Positions 24,948 through 34,854 are shown, counted from the stretch's first letter. The stretch is DNA of 64,000 bases from Nostoc sp. UHCC 0870 (GCF_022063185.1 NZ_CP091913.1:4104001-4168000); one strand, 5' to 3'. Translations and numbers: made by a program. The notes: generated by a model not told the origin, from the sequence alone.

Positions 24948-25937
24948 ATGATTCGTACAAACCGCAATAACTTTGTTTTGGCGACTGTGGTGGCTATTGG
25001 TGGCGCGATCGCCTGCATCCCATCTTTGGCGATCGCTATTTCTACACCAGCACCAACTCATACACCAAAGTCTTTACCAAGATCCGTTTCTAGCCGCCAA
25101 CTAGCACAATCTACAATCAACACCGCATCTGTAGAGGCGGCGGTATTTCAACAAATTAACGAATTCCGCACTTCTCAAGGTTTACCAGCCTTAACTCGTA
25201 ATTCTGCGATGGATAATCAAGCTAGAATCCATAGTCAGAATATGGCTAAGGGTAGTATCCCATTTGGTCATTATGGTTTTTCATCCCGAATTCAGGCGAG
25301 TGGTATTTCTTACCAAGGTGCGGCGGAAAATGTGGCTAAAAATCGCGGATATAGTGATCCGGCTACCCAAGGTGTACAAGGTTGGTTGAGAAGTTCGGGA
25401 CACCTCAATAATATTAGAGGTAACTACAACCTGACAGGTATTGGTGTAGCAGTAAACAGCAAAGGCGAAGTGTACTTAACACAAATCTTTGCTCGTACAT
25501 CAAGTCAAACTTCCACACCAAATCCTTCCCAGGGTTCAGGTAATACAATCAATACAACATCTGTAGAGACGGCGGTATTTCAGCAAATTAACAAATTCCG
25601 CACTTCTCAAGGTTTACCAGCCTTAACTCGTAATTCTGCTATAGATGATCAAGCCAGAATCCACAGTCAGAATATGGCTAAGGGTAGTATCCCATTTGGT
25701 CATTACGGTTTTTCATCCCGAATTCAGGCGAGTGGTATTTCTTACCAAGGTGCGGCGGAAAATGTGGCTAAAAATCGCGGATATAGTGATCCGGCTTCCC
25801 AAGCTGTACAAGGCTGGTTGAGAAGTTCAGGACACCTCAACAATATTAGAGGTAAATACAACCTGACAGGTATTGGTGTCGCAGTAAACAGCAAAGGCGA
25901 AGTTTACCTAACACAAATATTCCTCTACAAAAAGTAG
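24948..25937 (+). CDS. Secreted protein with two nearly identical CAP (SCP/PR1) domains
   Basis: A 329-residue protein with an N-terminal signal-like segment (NNFVLATVVAIGGAIACI) and two CAP domains of the bacterial YkwD type, about residues 57-181 and 201-329. Each has QINEFRTSQGLPALTRN, ARIHSQNMA, HYGFSSRIQASG, GAAENVAKNRGYSD and GVAVNSKGEVYLTQIF, containing the conserved His and Glu of the CAP cleft. The two halves are also nearly identical at the DNA level with a 432-base period, so the duplication is recent. CAP proteins are extracellular; their biochemical role in bacteria is mostly unknown. A short Thr/Ser/Pro linker joins the halves. Confidence 0.9.
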   Translation: MIRTNRNNFVLATVVAIGGAIACIPSLAIAISTPAPTHTPKSLPRSVSSRQLAQSTINTASVEAAVFQQINEFRTSQGLPALTRNSAMDNQARIHSQNMAKGSIPFGHYGFSSRIQASGISYQGAAENVAKNRGYSDPATQGVQGWLRSSGHLNNIRGNYNLTGIGVAVNSKGEVYLTQIFARTSSQTSTPNPSQGSGNTINTTSVETAVFQQINKFRTSQGLPALTRNSAIDDQARIHSQNMAKGSIPFGHYGFSSRIQASGISYQGAAENVAKNRGYSDPASQAVQGWLRSSGHLNNIRGKYNLTGIGVAVNSKGEVYLTQIFLYKK

Positions 25938-26010
25938 GAATTATTGGTTGATTCTGCGGCAACAAGTATATTCTGAAGTTACCTAAGTAGAACGGCGTAA
26001 ATAATTAAAG

Positions 26011-26064
26011 GTTTGTAGTAAAGACTTTAGTCTGAAAAGAAGGACTAAAGTCCTTACTACGAAC
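26011..26064. repeat. GGACTAAAGTCC hairpin element, copy 2
   Basis: GTTTGTAGTAAAGACTTTAG is inverted as GGACTAAAGTCCTTACTAC and GAAC across a short loop. It lies 73 bases after the CAP-domain gene and about 100 bases before the peptidase gene. Confidence 0.75.
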
Positions 26065-26168
26065 TTGATTACAATAACTTCAGATAGTTAGGTTTATTAC
26101 CAACGACGTACTTACATCGTACCTTAAATACGGTGTAGGATTCTTATATACATAGAAAATAATTACAG

Positions 26169-27113
26169 ATGAAAATGCGTGAACTTTATCCACTTATACA
26201 ACCTTATCAAGAAGGAAAGTTACAGGTTTCTGAATTACACACGATTCATTTTGAAGAATCAGGTAATCCCCAAGGTAAACCCATTATTTTACTGCATGGC
26301 GGACCTGGTGGTGGATGTCCGCCATTTTATCGGCAATATTTTCATCCTGAAAAATGGCGTTTAATTATGTTTGATCAGCGTGGCTGTGGTAAAAGTCAAC
26401 CCCATGCTGAGTTAAGAGAAAATACCACTTGGGATTTAGTTAATGATATTGAAAAACTGCGATCGCATTTAGGGATAGAAAAGTGGGTGGTTTTTGGTGG
26501 TAGTTGGGGTAGCACTTTATCATTAGCCTATAGCCAAACCCATCCAGAGCGTTGTTTAGGGCTAATTTTACGCGGTATATTCTTGCTCAGACAAAAAGAG
26601 TTACGTTGGTTTTATCAAGAAGGTACTAGTTATCTTTTTCCTGATGCTTGGGAAGAATATCTCAAGCCAATTCCTGTAGATGAGCGTGATGATTTGCTCA
26701 CCGCTTATTATAAACGTTTGACTAGTCCAGATTTACAAGTTAGGCAAGAAGCGGCGCGGGCTTGGTCAATTTGGGAAGCTAGCACTAGTAGATTATTTAC
26801 AGATACCCAGCTAATCCATAATTTTGGTGAGGATGAATTTGCTGATGCCTTTGCTCGCATTGAGTGTCATTATTTTATTAATAAAGGTTTTTTAGAAACC
26901 GATGATCAATTATTATTAAATGTTGGACGGATTCGACATATTCCGGCTGTGATTGTGCAAGGACGTTATGATGTAGTTTGCCCGATGATATCAGCTTGGG
27001 AATTACATCGTGCTTGGCCAGAAGCAGAATTTATTGTTGTTCCTGATGCTGGACATTCGATGAGTGAAGTGGGGATTCGTAGTGCTTTGATTGCGGCGAC
27101 AGATGAATTTTGA
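26169..27113 (+). CDS. pip: Proline iminopeptidase
   Basis: A 314-residue alpha/beta-hydrolase of the S33 proline iminopeptidase family, normal length. Marks in order: HTIHFEESGNPQGKP, the oxyanion HGGPGGGCPP, FDQRGCGKS, the nucleophile elbow GGSWGSTLSLAY, the Asp loop QGRYDVVCPM and the catalytic His in PDAGHS. It releases N-terminal proline from peptides in the cytoplasm. The first ATG (26169) is used; a second ATG two codons later is equally possible. It stands alone. Confidence 0.94.
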   Translation: MKMRELYPLIQPYQEGKLQVSELHTIHFEESGNPQGKPIILLHGGPGGGCPPFYRQYFHPEKWRLIMFDQRGCGKSQPHAELRENTTWDLVNDIEKLRSHLGIEKWVVFGGSWGSTLSLAYSQTHPERCLGLILRGIFLLRQKELRWFYQEGTSYLFPDAWEEYLKPIPVDERDDLLTAYYKRLTSPDLQVRQEAARAWSIWEASTSRLFTDTQLIHNFGEDEFADAFARIECHYFINKGFLETDDQLLLNVGRIRHIPAVIVQGRYDVVCPMISAWELHRAWPEAEFIVVPDAGHSMSEVGIRSALIAATDEF

Positions 27114-27500
27114 TGTATTTTATACTTGATGGCAAAAAGAAAATTGTCTTCTCAAAAGAGACGCACTCAAATCAAGTAGGCTTTTCACATCAGAATATAG
27201 CGTTTCCTAATCACATGAGGTATATCATAGCCCCCTCCTTGCTTGCTCTTAGGGGGTTGGGGGTAGGTTCTTGTACCTCACTAAAGTGAGAACCGCTATA
27301 AGTGTCTAAAAACACATTGTAAATTTACGGTTAAGCAATTAAGCTGTTATGTGAAGGTTGTTTGAGTTTTTACTTAAAAAACTTAAATTTCCTTGTGTTT
27401 TTTTGAGAATTTTGAAAGAGTAAAGGTGATCAATCTTACGAATAAGGTTGTTCTCTAGATTCAGATATTGACTGAGTTTATCAACTTTGGAGTCATAACC
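27114..27500. other. Intergenic region with hairpins, no gene seen
   Basis: After the peptidase gene lie a hairpin of CCCCCT and AGGGGG arms around 27232-27258, then a GAGGTATA to TACCTCA inverted pair nearby, which may terminate transcription. The rest (to the PEP-CTERM gene) is AT-rich leader without features I can name. Confidence 0.4.
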
Positions 27501-28097
27501 ATGAAAAATATTTTCACCAAAATTGTGGCGATCGCCGCAACCAGTGCAGCTACTGTTACACTTGCTTCTGGTGTAAACAATCCGGCTCAAGCGGTTGATT
27601 TCAACTTTAACTGGCAAGGTAATGCTGGCTATTCTGCAATAGGTTCATTCAGTTATGATGAGACTACAGCACCAACAATTATTTCTGAAAGTGGTGCTGG
27701 CCCGACTAATTTTTTACAATCGCTGAATGTCTCTTTCTTCGATCCATCTAATAATATTTTGGGGACTTATAACACGGTTAGTGCTGGAGTATCACAATCT
27801 AATTTCTTTACTTTCAACTTTGATACTTCTACTCAGTCATTGTTTGGCCCCTTTAACATAGGCGGTGGAACTGGTGTAATTGGAGAATATTTCTTTTCGG
27901 GAACGGTTGGTGATTCTTTAAGATTGCGTATGGATGTTGATCAACTAGGAACATCAATATTAATAGATGAAAATTCTGGTTCAATTCAAGTATCCTCAGC
28001 TTCAGTTCCTGAACCTACTGCTATTTTGGGTTTACTAGCACTTAGTGTGTTAGGTATAGGTTCAAATTTAAAGAAAAAAAATCAACTATCTTGTTAG
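27501..28097 (+). CDS. PEP-CTERM sorting-domain exported protein
   Basis: A 198-residue exported protein. I start at the ATG 27501 (MKNIFTKIVAIAATSAA), which opens a clean signal peptide ending near AQA-VDF; the frame extends 11 codons further up without purpose. The middle is beta-rich and Ser/Thr/Asn/Phe-rich with no recognised catalytic motif. The C terminus is VPEPTAILGLLALSVLGIG followed by NLKKKN: the PEP motif, a membrane helix and a basic end, the signal processed by exosortase in many cyanobacteria. Role unknown; probably a surface or extracellular-matrix protein. Confidence 0.85.
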   Translation: MKNIFTKIVAIAATSAATVTLASGVNNPAQAVDFNFNWQGNAGYSAIGSFSYDETTAPTIISESGAGPTNFLQSLNVSFFDPSNNILGTYNTVSAGVSQSNFFTFNFDTSTQSLFGPFNIGGGTGVIGEYFFSGTVGDSLRLRMDVDQLGTSILIDENSGSIQVSSASVPEPTAILGLLALSVLGIGSNLKKKNQLSC

Positions 28098-28402
28098 AAG
28101 TTGCTGTTGTTTAATTAAGTTTTGTTATTCTTTTAAAAGAGAATACATCATCTATTAAAAGTGTGTTACTGCTAAGATTATAAGCAAACATCTTCCAGGT
28201 ATTAGCTTAGTTTAATCATATTATGATAGCTACACCTTAAAGAAGTTTGCTAGACAAAATTTCAGTCACACACTTTTTTTTGTCAGCCATATCATAAAAT
28301 CAATCTTATTATCAGCTATTGTGAAATTCCCGGTTTGATTGGAAGGGTCAACGATTTCCCATTCTTCAGTTACGGTTGCATCAGTTCTGTTATGTGCAGT
28401 TT
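28098..28402. other. Intergenic region, nothing identified
   Basis: An AT-rich 305-base gap between two plus-strand genes. ATTAAAAGTGTGTT at about 28153-28166 recurs at about 32915-32930 upstream of another plus-strand gene; I see no hairpin or gene. Confidence 0.35.
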
Positions 28403-29143
28403 ATGAAATTTATTGGGATTGATTTTGGTTGGAAGTCTCAACCGAGTGGTTTATGTTGTCTGCAATTAATTGAGGGCAAATTAGAGATAGTTGACTTAGA
28501 ACGGAAAGATGCGATCGCACACATCTTAACTTGGATAGATACCTGGGTAGAACCAAACCAACCAGCACTCATCGCCGTAGATGCGCCTACTCTCATTCCT
28601 AACCCTACAGGTAGCCGCCTTCCTGATAAACTAACTCACAAATATTTCGGTAAATATCACGCCGGCTGTTACCCTGCCAACCAAAATCTTCCCTTTGCAG
28701 AACGCACGATTAATTTTGGCTTAGAATTAGAATCCCGTGGCTTTGCCCATGCACCGGAAATTACACCACAAACGCCGGGTAGATATCAGATAGAAGTATT
28801 TCCCCATCCCGCCATAGTCAATTTATTCGGCTTAGAACGGATTCTTAAATATAAAAAAGGGCGTATCAGTGAACGCCGCTTAGAATTAATTAAACTTTAT
28901 CAATATATTGTCGAGATTCTGCCCAAGTTTGAACCATTTTTGTGTCTTGGTGATTTGCTGACTGATGAAATTCCCTACACAGGAGCAGAACTCAAAGCCA
29001 CAGAAGATAAACTAGATAGCCTGATTTGTGCTTATGTGGCTGCTTACTGGTGGTATTGGGGTGAACAACGTAACTTGGTGTTAGGCGATCGCACCACAGG
29101 TTACATTGTCATCCCTAAATCAGTGCTGAGTGCTGAGTTATGA
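28403..29143 (+). CDS. DUF429 family protein
   Basis: A 246-residue DUF429 protein. It starts at the ATG 28403 (MKFIGIDFGWKSQPSG), where the GIDFG strand resembles the first phosphate loop of RNase H-like/actin-like ATPase folds. Later come LIAVDAPTLIPN, a GRYQIEVFPHPAIVNLFGL segment and ATEDKLDSLICAYVA with an Asp near the end. These acidic positions suggest a metal-dependent nuclease-like active site, but function is not established for the family. It stands alone; the 3' end runs into TGCTGAG repeat DNA that supplies the last codons (SVLSAEL). Confidence 0.8.
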   Translation: MKFIGIDFGWKSQPSGLCCLQLIEGKLEIVDLERKDAIAHILTWIDTWVEPNQPALIAVDAPTLIPNPTGSRLPDKLTHKYFGKYHAGCYPANQNLPFAERTINFGLELESRGFAHAPEITPQTPGRYQIEVFPHPAIVNLFGLERILKYKKGRISERRLELIKLYQYIVEILPKFEPFLCLGDLLTDEIPYTGAELKATEDKLDSLICAYVAAYWWYWGEQRNLVLGDRTTGYIVIPKSVLSAEL

Positions 29144-29335
29144 GTGCTGAGTTTTGAGTTTTGAGTTATGAGTTTTGAGTTGTAATTCAATACTCAAAAC
29201 TACCCACACAAGAGTAGAACTCAAACCTACGAAGATAAACTAGATAGCCACTCATTACTCATTACTCATTACTCACTACTCATTACTCACCACTCACTAC
29301 TCACCACTCAGCACTCAGCACTCAGCACTCACTAC
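29120..29335. repeat. TGCTGAG / TTTTGAG / ACTCATT repeat block
   Basis: Heptamer repeats run on one strand to about 29185 and then in the complementary sense (CTCATTACTCATTACTC, CAGCACTCAGCACTC) to 29335, so the block is roughly self-complementary and could fold as a hairpin between the DUF429 and glgP 3' ends. Confidence 0.8.
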
Positions 29336-29341
29336 TTACTC

Positions 29342-31906
29342 TTACTCAGCCCAAGCAATCAACCGAGGTTCATAAGCACTAGACAAGTGTGGGTGTTTTG
29401 GTAATACCCGCAAGGACAAGCCTTGTAAACCAGAGTTGGTGTAAATGATATCAGCAGTGTAAACGCTTAATCCTTGAGTATCTTGTCCTTGGTAATCCAT
29501 GACTACAGGGACAGCGTTGACAATATCACCGTTGGCATCAATTGAACCTTGATATAGTTCTACTTGCAGATCGTCATTTGTTAAAGTTGCCAAGTCAACC
29601 TTAGCTTTTACACCAACGATTTGATTAACTTCAATGTCTGCTGCGACAGATACGTCAATATCTTTGATTCTGATATTAAACCAGTGTTCGCCGAGTTTAT
29701 CTTTCCAATCTGCTAGTTCTTTAGCTGGAACATAGTTGTCAGAGCTTAAGGTATGGTAGCGATCGCTAGCTGAGAAGTAAGACCTTTGTGCATATTCTCG
29801 CACCATCCGCGCTGTATTGAAGAAAGGACAGTTCAACCGAATTGCATCTTTCATTTTGGCAACCCAAGGACGGGGTAAGCCATCAACATCCCGGTGGTCA
29901 TAGAATAGGGGGACTACTTCTTTTTCCAATAAATCATAGAGAGCGTTGGCTTCTACTTCATCTTGGTAGTTGGGATCTTCGTAGTTTTCGCCGTGGCCAA
30001 TTGCCCAACCTGTGCGGACGTAATCGGCTTCATCCCACCAACCATCTAGGACACTAAGATTAGGCAATCCATTCATGGCTGCTTTCATCCCGCTAGTACC
30101 GGAAGCTTCACGGGGACGACGGGGTGTATTTAACCAGATATCACAACCGGCAACCATCAACCGAGCAATGTGAATATCATAGTTGGGAACAAACACGATA
30201 TGTTTTTCTAAGTGTTGTTCTGTGATGAAATGGTTGATTTCGCGGATGAGTTCTTTACCGGGAATATCTTTCGGGTGTGCCTTCCCAGCAATGACGAATT
30301 GCACTTTCCGCCCTTTATTGCCTAATAAGATCCGCTTAATGCGTTCAATGTCACGCATCCACAGAGTAGCACGTTTGTAGGTGGCAAACCGCCTAGCAAA
30401 ACCGATGGTTAAAACATTGGGATCAAGGACTTCTTGGGCTTGGGCAATTTCTGAGGAGGATGCACCGCGATCATGTAAATGCTTGACTAAATGATCCCGT
30501 ACATACAGAATCATATCCAAACGGCAACGCTCGTGATTGCGCCACAACTCTTCATCAGGAATAGCATCCATGCGTTCCCACAGGGGGCTATCAGGTGCGG
30601 CTGATGACCAATTTGGCCCTAAATAGCGATCGTATAACTCCTGAGTGGGTTTGGCGACACAACTACGAGCATGGACACCATTGGTAATGGCTGTAATTGG
30701 TACTTCTTCTACAGGAACTTTTTTCCATAACCCTTGGAACATTTGGCGCGACACTACACCATGTAGTTGGGCAACACCATTAGAACAGGTTGCCATCTTC
30801 AAGGCTAGCACTGCCATACTGAAGGGTGCGGATAAATCACCTGTATTCTCCCGTCCCAGTCCTAAAAATTGCTCTTTGGGTAAGTCAAAAATATCTGCGT
30901 AGTAACCCAAGTAGTGAATAATTTTGTCGGGAGGGAACAAGTCAATCCCCGCCGGGACTGGTGTATGGGTGGTAAAGATATTGCTAGACATCACCACTTG
31001 TTTAGCTTGCGCGTAGCTTAATCCCTGCTCTTGAATCAAGATGCGGATGCGCTCTAGGGCTGAGAAGGCGGCGTGACCTTCATTCATGTGGTAGGCGGTC
31101 ACGTCATAACCCAAAGCTTTTAATAGCTGTACACCACCGATACCCAGCATGATTTCCTGGTGGATACGCATATCGATGTCGCCACCATAGAGCTGATCTG
31201 TGATGTCGTGGTCGTAGGGGTTGTTTGGTTCAATGTTGGTATCCAGCATATACAGGGGGACTGTTCCTACCTGTACCCGCCAAACCCTAGCGTACACCTT
31301 GCGCCCTGGATAATCTACGGCAATCCGCAGTTCAGAACCGTCAGCATTGCGTTCTAGGTGCAAGGGCATATTGTAGAAATCGTTAATAGGATAACGTTCC
31401 TGCTGCCAGCCATCGACATTGAGATACTGAGCAAAGTAGCCTTGCTGGTAGAGTAAACCCACGCCTACCAGAGGTAAACCCAAGTCACTGGCAGATTTGA
31501 GGTGATCCCCTGCCAGTACACCCAAGCCTCCAGAGTAGATAGGTAGACAATCTACCAGTCCAAATTCAGCCGAAAAATAGGCGTAGCATTCCTTTGGTTT
31601 CTGACTGCGTTGTTTCTGATACCAAGTGTGTTCTTGCAAATAGTCTTCTAATTGACGAGCGGCACGATCCATTTGCGCCAGGAAGCCTTCATCTTCGACT
31701 ACTTCCACAAGCCGCGCTTGGCTGATCGTACCTAGCATTAATACTGGGTTGTGATGGCTAGATTCCCATAAATCGGGGTCTAAACGGCGAAATAAATCTT
31801 TAGTCTCAACATTCCAATCCCAGTGTAAGTTGTGTGCCAACTTCCGCATTGGTTCGAGTCGTGACGGTAGAGATGGAGAAACGTTGAATGTGCGAATCGG
31901 CTGCAT
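29342..31906 (-). CDS. glgP: Alpha-glucan phosphorylase
   Basis: An 854-residue glycogen/starch phosphorylase of the GT35 type with an N-terminal DUF3417 domain (about 1-120, LEPMRKLAHNLHWDWNVET). The body has AYFSAEFGLVDCLPIYSGGL, HMNEGHAAFSALERIR, ITNGVHARSC, GFARRFATYKRATLW and the pyridoxal-phosphate lysine segment REASGTSGMKAAMNG near residue 600. It releases glucose-1-phosphate from glycogen in the cytoplasm, supplying carbon in the dark. Single gene; the long AT-rich gap upstream probably carries its promoter. Confidence 0.95.
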   Translation of the reverse strand: MQPIRTFNVSPSLPSRLEPMRKLAHNLHWDWNVETKDLFRRLDPDLWESSHHNPVLMLGTISQARLVEVVEDEGFLAQMDRAARQLEDYLQEHTWYQKQRSQKPKECYAYFSAEFGLVDCLPIYSGGLGVLAGDHLKSASDLGLPLVGVGLLYQQGYFAQYLNVDGWQQERYPINDFYNMPLHLERNADGSELRIAVDYPGRKVYARVWRVQVGTVPLYMLDTNIEPNNPYDHDITDQLYGGDIDMRIHQEIMLGIGGVQLLKALGYDVTAYHMNEGHAAFSALERIRILIQEQGLSYAQAKQVVMSSNIFTTHTPVPAGIDLFPPDKIIHYLGYYADIFDLPKEQFLGLGRENTGDLSAPFSMAVLALKMATCSNGVAQLHGVVSRQMFQGLWKKVPVEEVPITAITNGVHARSCVAKPTQELYDRYLGPNWSSAAPDSPLWERMDAIPDEELWRNHERCRLDMILYVRDHLVKHLHDRGASSSEIAQAQEVLDPNVLTIGFARRFATYKRATLWMRDIERIKRILLGNKGRKVQFVIAGKAHPKDIPGKELIREINHFITEQHLEKHIVFVPNYDIHIARLMVAGCDIWLNTPRRPREASGTSGMKAAMNGLPNLSVLDGWWDEADYVRTGWAIGHGENYEDPNYQDEVEANALYDLLEKEVVPLFYDHRDVDGLPRPWVAKMKDAIRLNCPFFNTARMVREYAQRSYFSASDRYHTLSSDNYVPAKELADWKDKLGEHWFNIRIKDIDVSVAADIEVNQIVGVKAKVDLATLTNDDLQVELYQGSIDANGDIVNAVPVVMDYQGQDTQGLSVYTADIIYTNSGLQGLSLRVLPKHPHLSSAYEPRLIAWAE

Positions 31907-32325
31907 AGGTTAGCAAAGTTCCTAGTTTTAGCTATGGATATTGTTGACTGTCTTTACCCAATGTTGCCAATTCTTTATACTATGTTTGTAAAAATGCCAT
32001 GACTTTGTTAAGCATCGAAATTTACACGCATCTATTGGCTATTAGTTCATACTAATAGTATTTTGCTATATGCTCACACTGAAAATTTATAATTAAATTT
32101 ATTAAAATTTAATTATTTTCTGAATATATTCCCAATTATGCAAGGATTTTCCGGATAATCCTTAATTTTATTTTATATAGTTGCTAATTTACGCTTTTTC
32201 TAGTGATCCCAAAATAATAATTATATTTATTCAAGAATGTGGATCAAATCTGTTATCAAAGCGATCGCCTCACTGGCCGTTATTAAATTTCATGTCCCTA
32301 GAGATACTTAATCCTGGGTATTTTT

Positions 32326-32691
32326 TTACATAGTAAGAGCAACGGCGGTAGCCAAAGTCATTTCTGCTGTTACTTGATTAGCCCGATTGATCCTAGATTT
32401 ATTTTCCTGATGGAGGGAAATTAATTGAGTAAGCTTTTTGATGATGTGATTCTCGCTGTCATTTTCCTGATGGGACGGTCTTTAACCGTCGGTCGGTCAT
32501 CGCACGTTGCAAAATAATCAACGCATCCACATCTTCTAAGTCATAATTGATTGGCAGGAGAGTTTTAATTTTACGTTTGAGTATTTAGTATATTGTCCTG
32601 ATTCCTCATTCTCAAGGTAGACCCCAACATCTGCTTTGCCTAAAACAAGGGCGTAAACATCTATCTTCTCAATTACTGATAAACGAGACAC
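32326..32691 (-). pseudogene. Decayed gene with frameshifts, family unrecognised
   Basis: Reading the minus strand in three pieces gives consecutive protein-like segments: SRLSVIEKIDVYALVLGKA with GVYLENEESGQY from the GTG at 32691, then after a frame change LLPINYDLEDVDALIILQRA, then after another HIIKKLTQLISLHQENKS and TAEMTLATAVALTM ending at the TAA 32326-32328. The pieces are adjacent and in order, so this is a coding gene broken by at least two frameshifts. A short repeat ATTTTCCTGATGG occurs twice inside. I do not recognise the family. Confidence 0.5.
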
Positions 32692-33447
32692 ATTATAATT
32701 TAGCCAATAGCCATTTATTAATCAGAAAAAATGTATTTTTATTTACAGACAGAAAAATATAAATATTTAACCATATGTCATTAATAATAGTCTTGAGTCT
32801 CCACTTTATACTATGTGGTGAATATTAAATAAAATTCATTTATTAGAGTTGTTCCACATAAAATAAAATGTGTTATGCTGATAAGCAATTATTGCCAAAA
32901 AGCATTCATCTAATTAAAAGTGTGTTTTGTCGTTAGTTTATAAATCATCTGTGTGCAACATGATTAGAGCAGAATACTCTAGAAATTCGTTGCAAGAAAG
33001 TCGTCATAGCGATCGGGGAAAAGCTTACTTGTTTGCACCGATGGTAAATTTTAATGTGATGGCTGAAGTGGGAGATACTCCACCTTAACTTGTTTATATT
33101 TGAAATCAAAATAACCAAGATAGATACAACACAAATATAATTTGTGCGTGCAGGTAAAACTTTTCATGCAATTGATACAAGCTGTACAAAATTTAGTGGT
33201 GTTGACTCAATCTTGTTAAGTTCGGCGATAAAATGACTGGCTTCACAATTAATCGTCATTTGATTTTTGCCTGTTTGTACTAGCATTACTTGTCTAGCAC
33301 ACCCAATTTTATAGCTGAATAGTCTGAAACAAGCCCTGTAAATACTTCAGTCTTGATTTGTTACTGAGTGCAATTATGTTGTTGCACTTATAAATTAAGA
33401 CTGTTATAAATTATTGCGTTTTCAGCTAAAAGCAGAACAATTTACTC

Positions 33448-33478
33448 AATTGATATACGGAAAATCTGTATATCAATT
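33448..33478. promoter_or_regulatory. Perfect 11-bp inverted repeat upstream of the acyltransferase gene
   Basis: AATTGATATAC and GTATATCAATT are separated by nine bases. About 180 bases upstream of the acyltransferase start. It could be an operator or an RNA hairpin. A second inverted pair, ATACCCAT (about 33498) and ATGGGTAT (about 33568), surrounds the following sequence. Confidence 0.4.
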
Positions 33479-33655
33479 AGGGAATATTTTTGATAAATAC
33501 CCATGTCTTAAATCCGAAAATTTTCAGGGATCTGGATTGCTAAAAAGAGGATTTATCACTTCATGGATATGGGTATAAGTGTCACTACCACAGCCAAGAA
33601 TACACCATCAATAAAGTCCCCACCTTATTAACACCATTCATCTGATAATTAGGTC

Positions 33656-34351
33656 ATGAATAATCAGCAATACAAATTAAAATGGCAGCGTTTTCAAGAA
33701 CTCTTAGCCATCACTGCTTTCGGAGATATACCCACATTAGCCTTTGGTACAAAATTAAGAAATATCGTTTATAGACAGATTTTTGGTCAGATGGGTAGTT
33801 CAGTCTATATTCAAAATGGAGTCGAATTTATCAGCACCTCCTCTATTGAGATTGGTAGTGGAGCATACATACTTAAAGGTGTACGTATAGATGCCAAAGG
33901 ACACCCCAATAACAGAATTCGGTTAGGAGAAGGAGTATGGATCGAGCGTAATGCTGATATAGGGTGTTTGAAAGATACTTGTATTGATATTGATATCGAG
34001 ACTTTCATTGGCCCTAGTGTCTGTATTGTTGGCCCGGGAGACATTAAAATTGGTAAGCGTTGTCTGATTGCGGCGCATTCAGGAATATACGCTAACAATC
34101 ACAAGTTTGCAGACCTGACACTGCCAATTAAATACCAAGATGTGACCCGCAAAGGAATAGTAATTGAGGACGACTGTTGGCTAGGACATGGAGTCACAGT
34201 ATTAGATGGTGTCACTATCGGTAAGGGTAGTGTCATTGGTGCAGGGGCAGTAGTTAATAAAGATATACCTGCCTTTTCCGTAGCTGTGGGTGTACCTGCA
34301 CGGGTAATCAAAAGCAGATTAGCAAAAGCCACAGAACTTGCTAGTCAATAG
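33656..34351 (+). CDS. Hexapeptide-repeat acyltransferase
   Basis: A 231-residue left-handed beta-helix acyltransferase (LbH/WcaF-like). From about residue 50 the I/V-G-x4 hexapeptide rhythm runs through IEIGSGAYILKGVRI, IRLGEGVWIERNADIG, IKIGKRCLIAAHSGIY and VIEDDCWLGHGVTVLDGVTIGKGSVIGAGAVV, ending VGVPARVIKSR. An ANNHKF loop carries the His typical of the acetyl-CoA site. Such enzymes O- or N-acetylate sugars in polysaccharide or lipid pathways; substrate cannot be told. No sugar genes surround it. Confidence 0.85.
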   Translation: MNNQQYKLKWQRFQELLAITAFGDIPTLAFGTKLRNIVYRQIFGQMGSSVYIQNGVEFISTSSIEIGSGAYILKGVRIDAKGHPNNRIRLGEGVWIERNADIGCLKDTCIDIDIETFIGPSVCIVGPGDIKIGKRCLIAAHSGIYANNHKFADLTLPIKYQDVTRKGIVIEDDCWLGHGVTVLDGVTIGKGSVIGAGAVVNKDIPAFSVAVGVPARVIKSRLAKATELASQ

Positions 34352-34854
34352 TCATTAAATATAATCTACCTGGAAACCTTAGCTGTTAGTTCACGTCTTA
34401 ACTTCAAATAGAAACAGCGATCGCAATTAAGGACATCTACCTTTTAACTTGTCGGCTAGACACCACTGGGTACTTAACTATCATCGTATTCCTCTCCAAA
34501 AGGAACGAGTTGTGGGTAATATAAAGGAGCTTTACTAAGTAGCCAAATTGTTAGCTAAATCTGCTTAAAGATATCTAAAAAAAGTAGCGTTAAGTGCTGT
34601 AAAATCATAGTATGTCCGAAAACCAAGGACGCACAAACCAATCAGCTTTTTAGTTGAAAAACAAAAAGTAAGGTCGGCTTGACCTGAACTTAACGCCTGT
34701 GGACAAGAAGTAGCCTTCTACCTTGGAAGAAGCAGGAAGAAATCACTAAACCTAGTTTTACTAAGTTTAGATAAGTATTTCAGAGCAGCTATCTTTTCTG
34801 CATGGCAGATACTGAGAAAGAGCTTCTTTGTCATAAATTTTGGAGAGATCACCG
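34352..34854. other. Intergenic region upstream of psbI
   Basis: 503 bases without an intact gene. Around 34680-34750 a minus-free plus-strand stretch reads in one frame as DLNLTPVDKK, stop, PSTLEEAGRNH, which faintly resembles the C-terminal end of IS605-type TnpB proteins, so a worn insertion-sequence end is possible. The 3' part is the psbI leader. Confidence 0.3.

Larger units (their letters stand above)
31907..33655. other. Long intergenic region with a decayed gene and palindromes
   Basis: 1.75 kb without an intact gene. It contains the glgP leader (to about 32250), a decayed minus-strand gene (32326-32691), a 42-codon plus-strand frame from an ATG at 32960 to a stop at 33088 without a ribosome site, and palindromes near 33448-33478. 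The rest is AT-rich and featureless. Confidence 0.5.

Noticed and set aside
32960..33088. 42-codon plus-strand frame in the glgP-acyltransferase gap
   Set aside because: No ribosome site, no recognisable family and it lies in an AT-rich gap with other decayed sequence; not kept as a gene.
34680..34770. Firm call of an IS605 element upstream of psbI
   Set aside because: Only a faint resemblance over some twenty residues with a stop; kept as a low-interest lead only.
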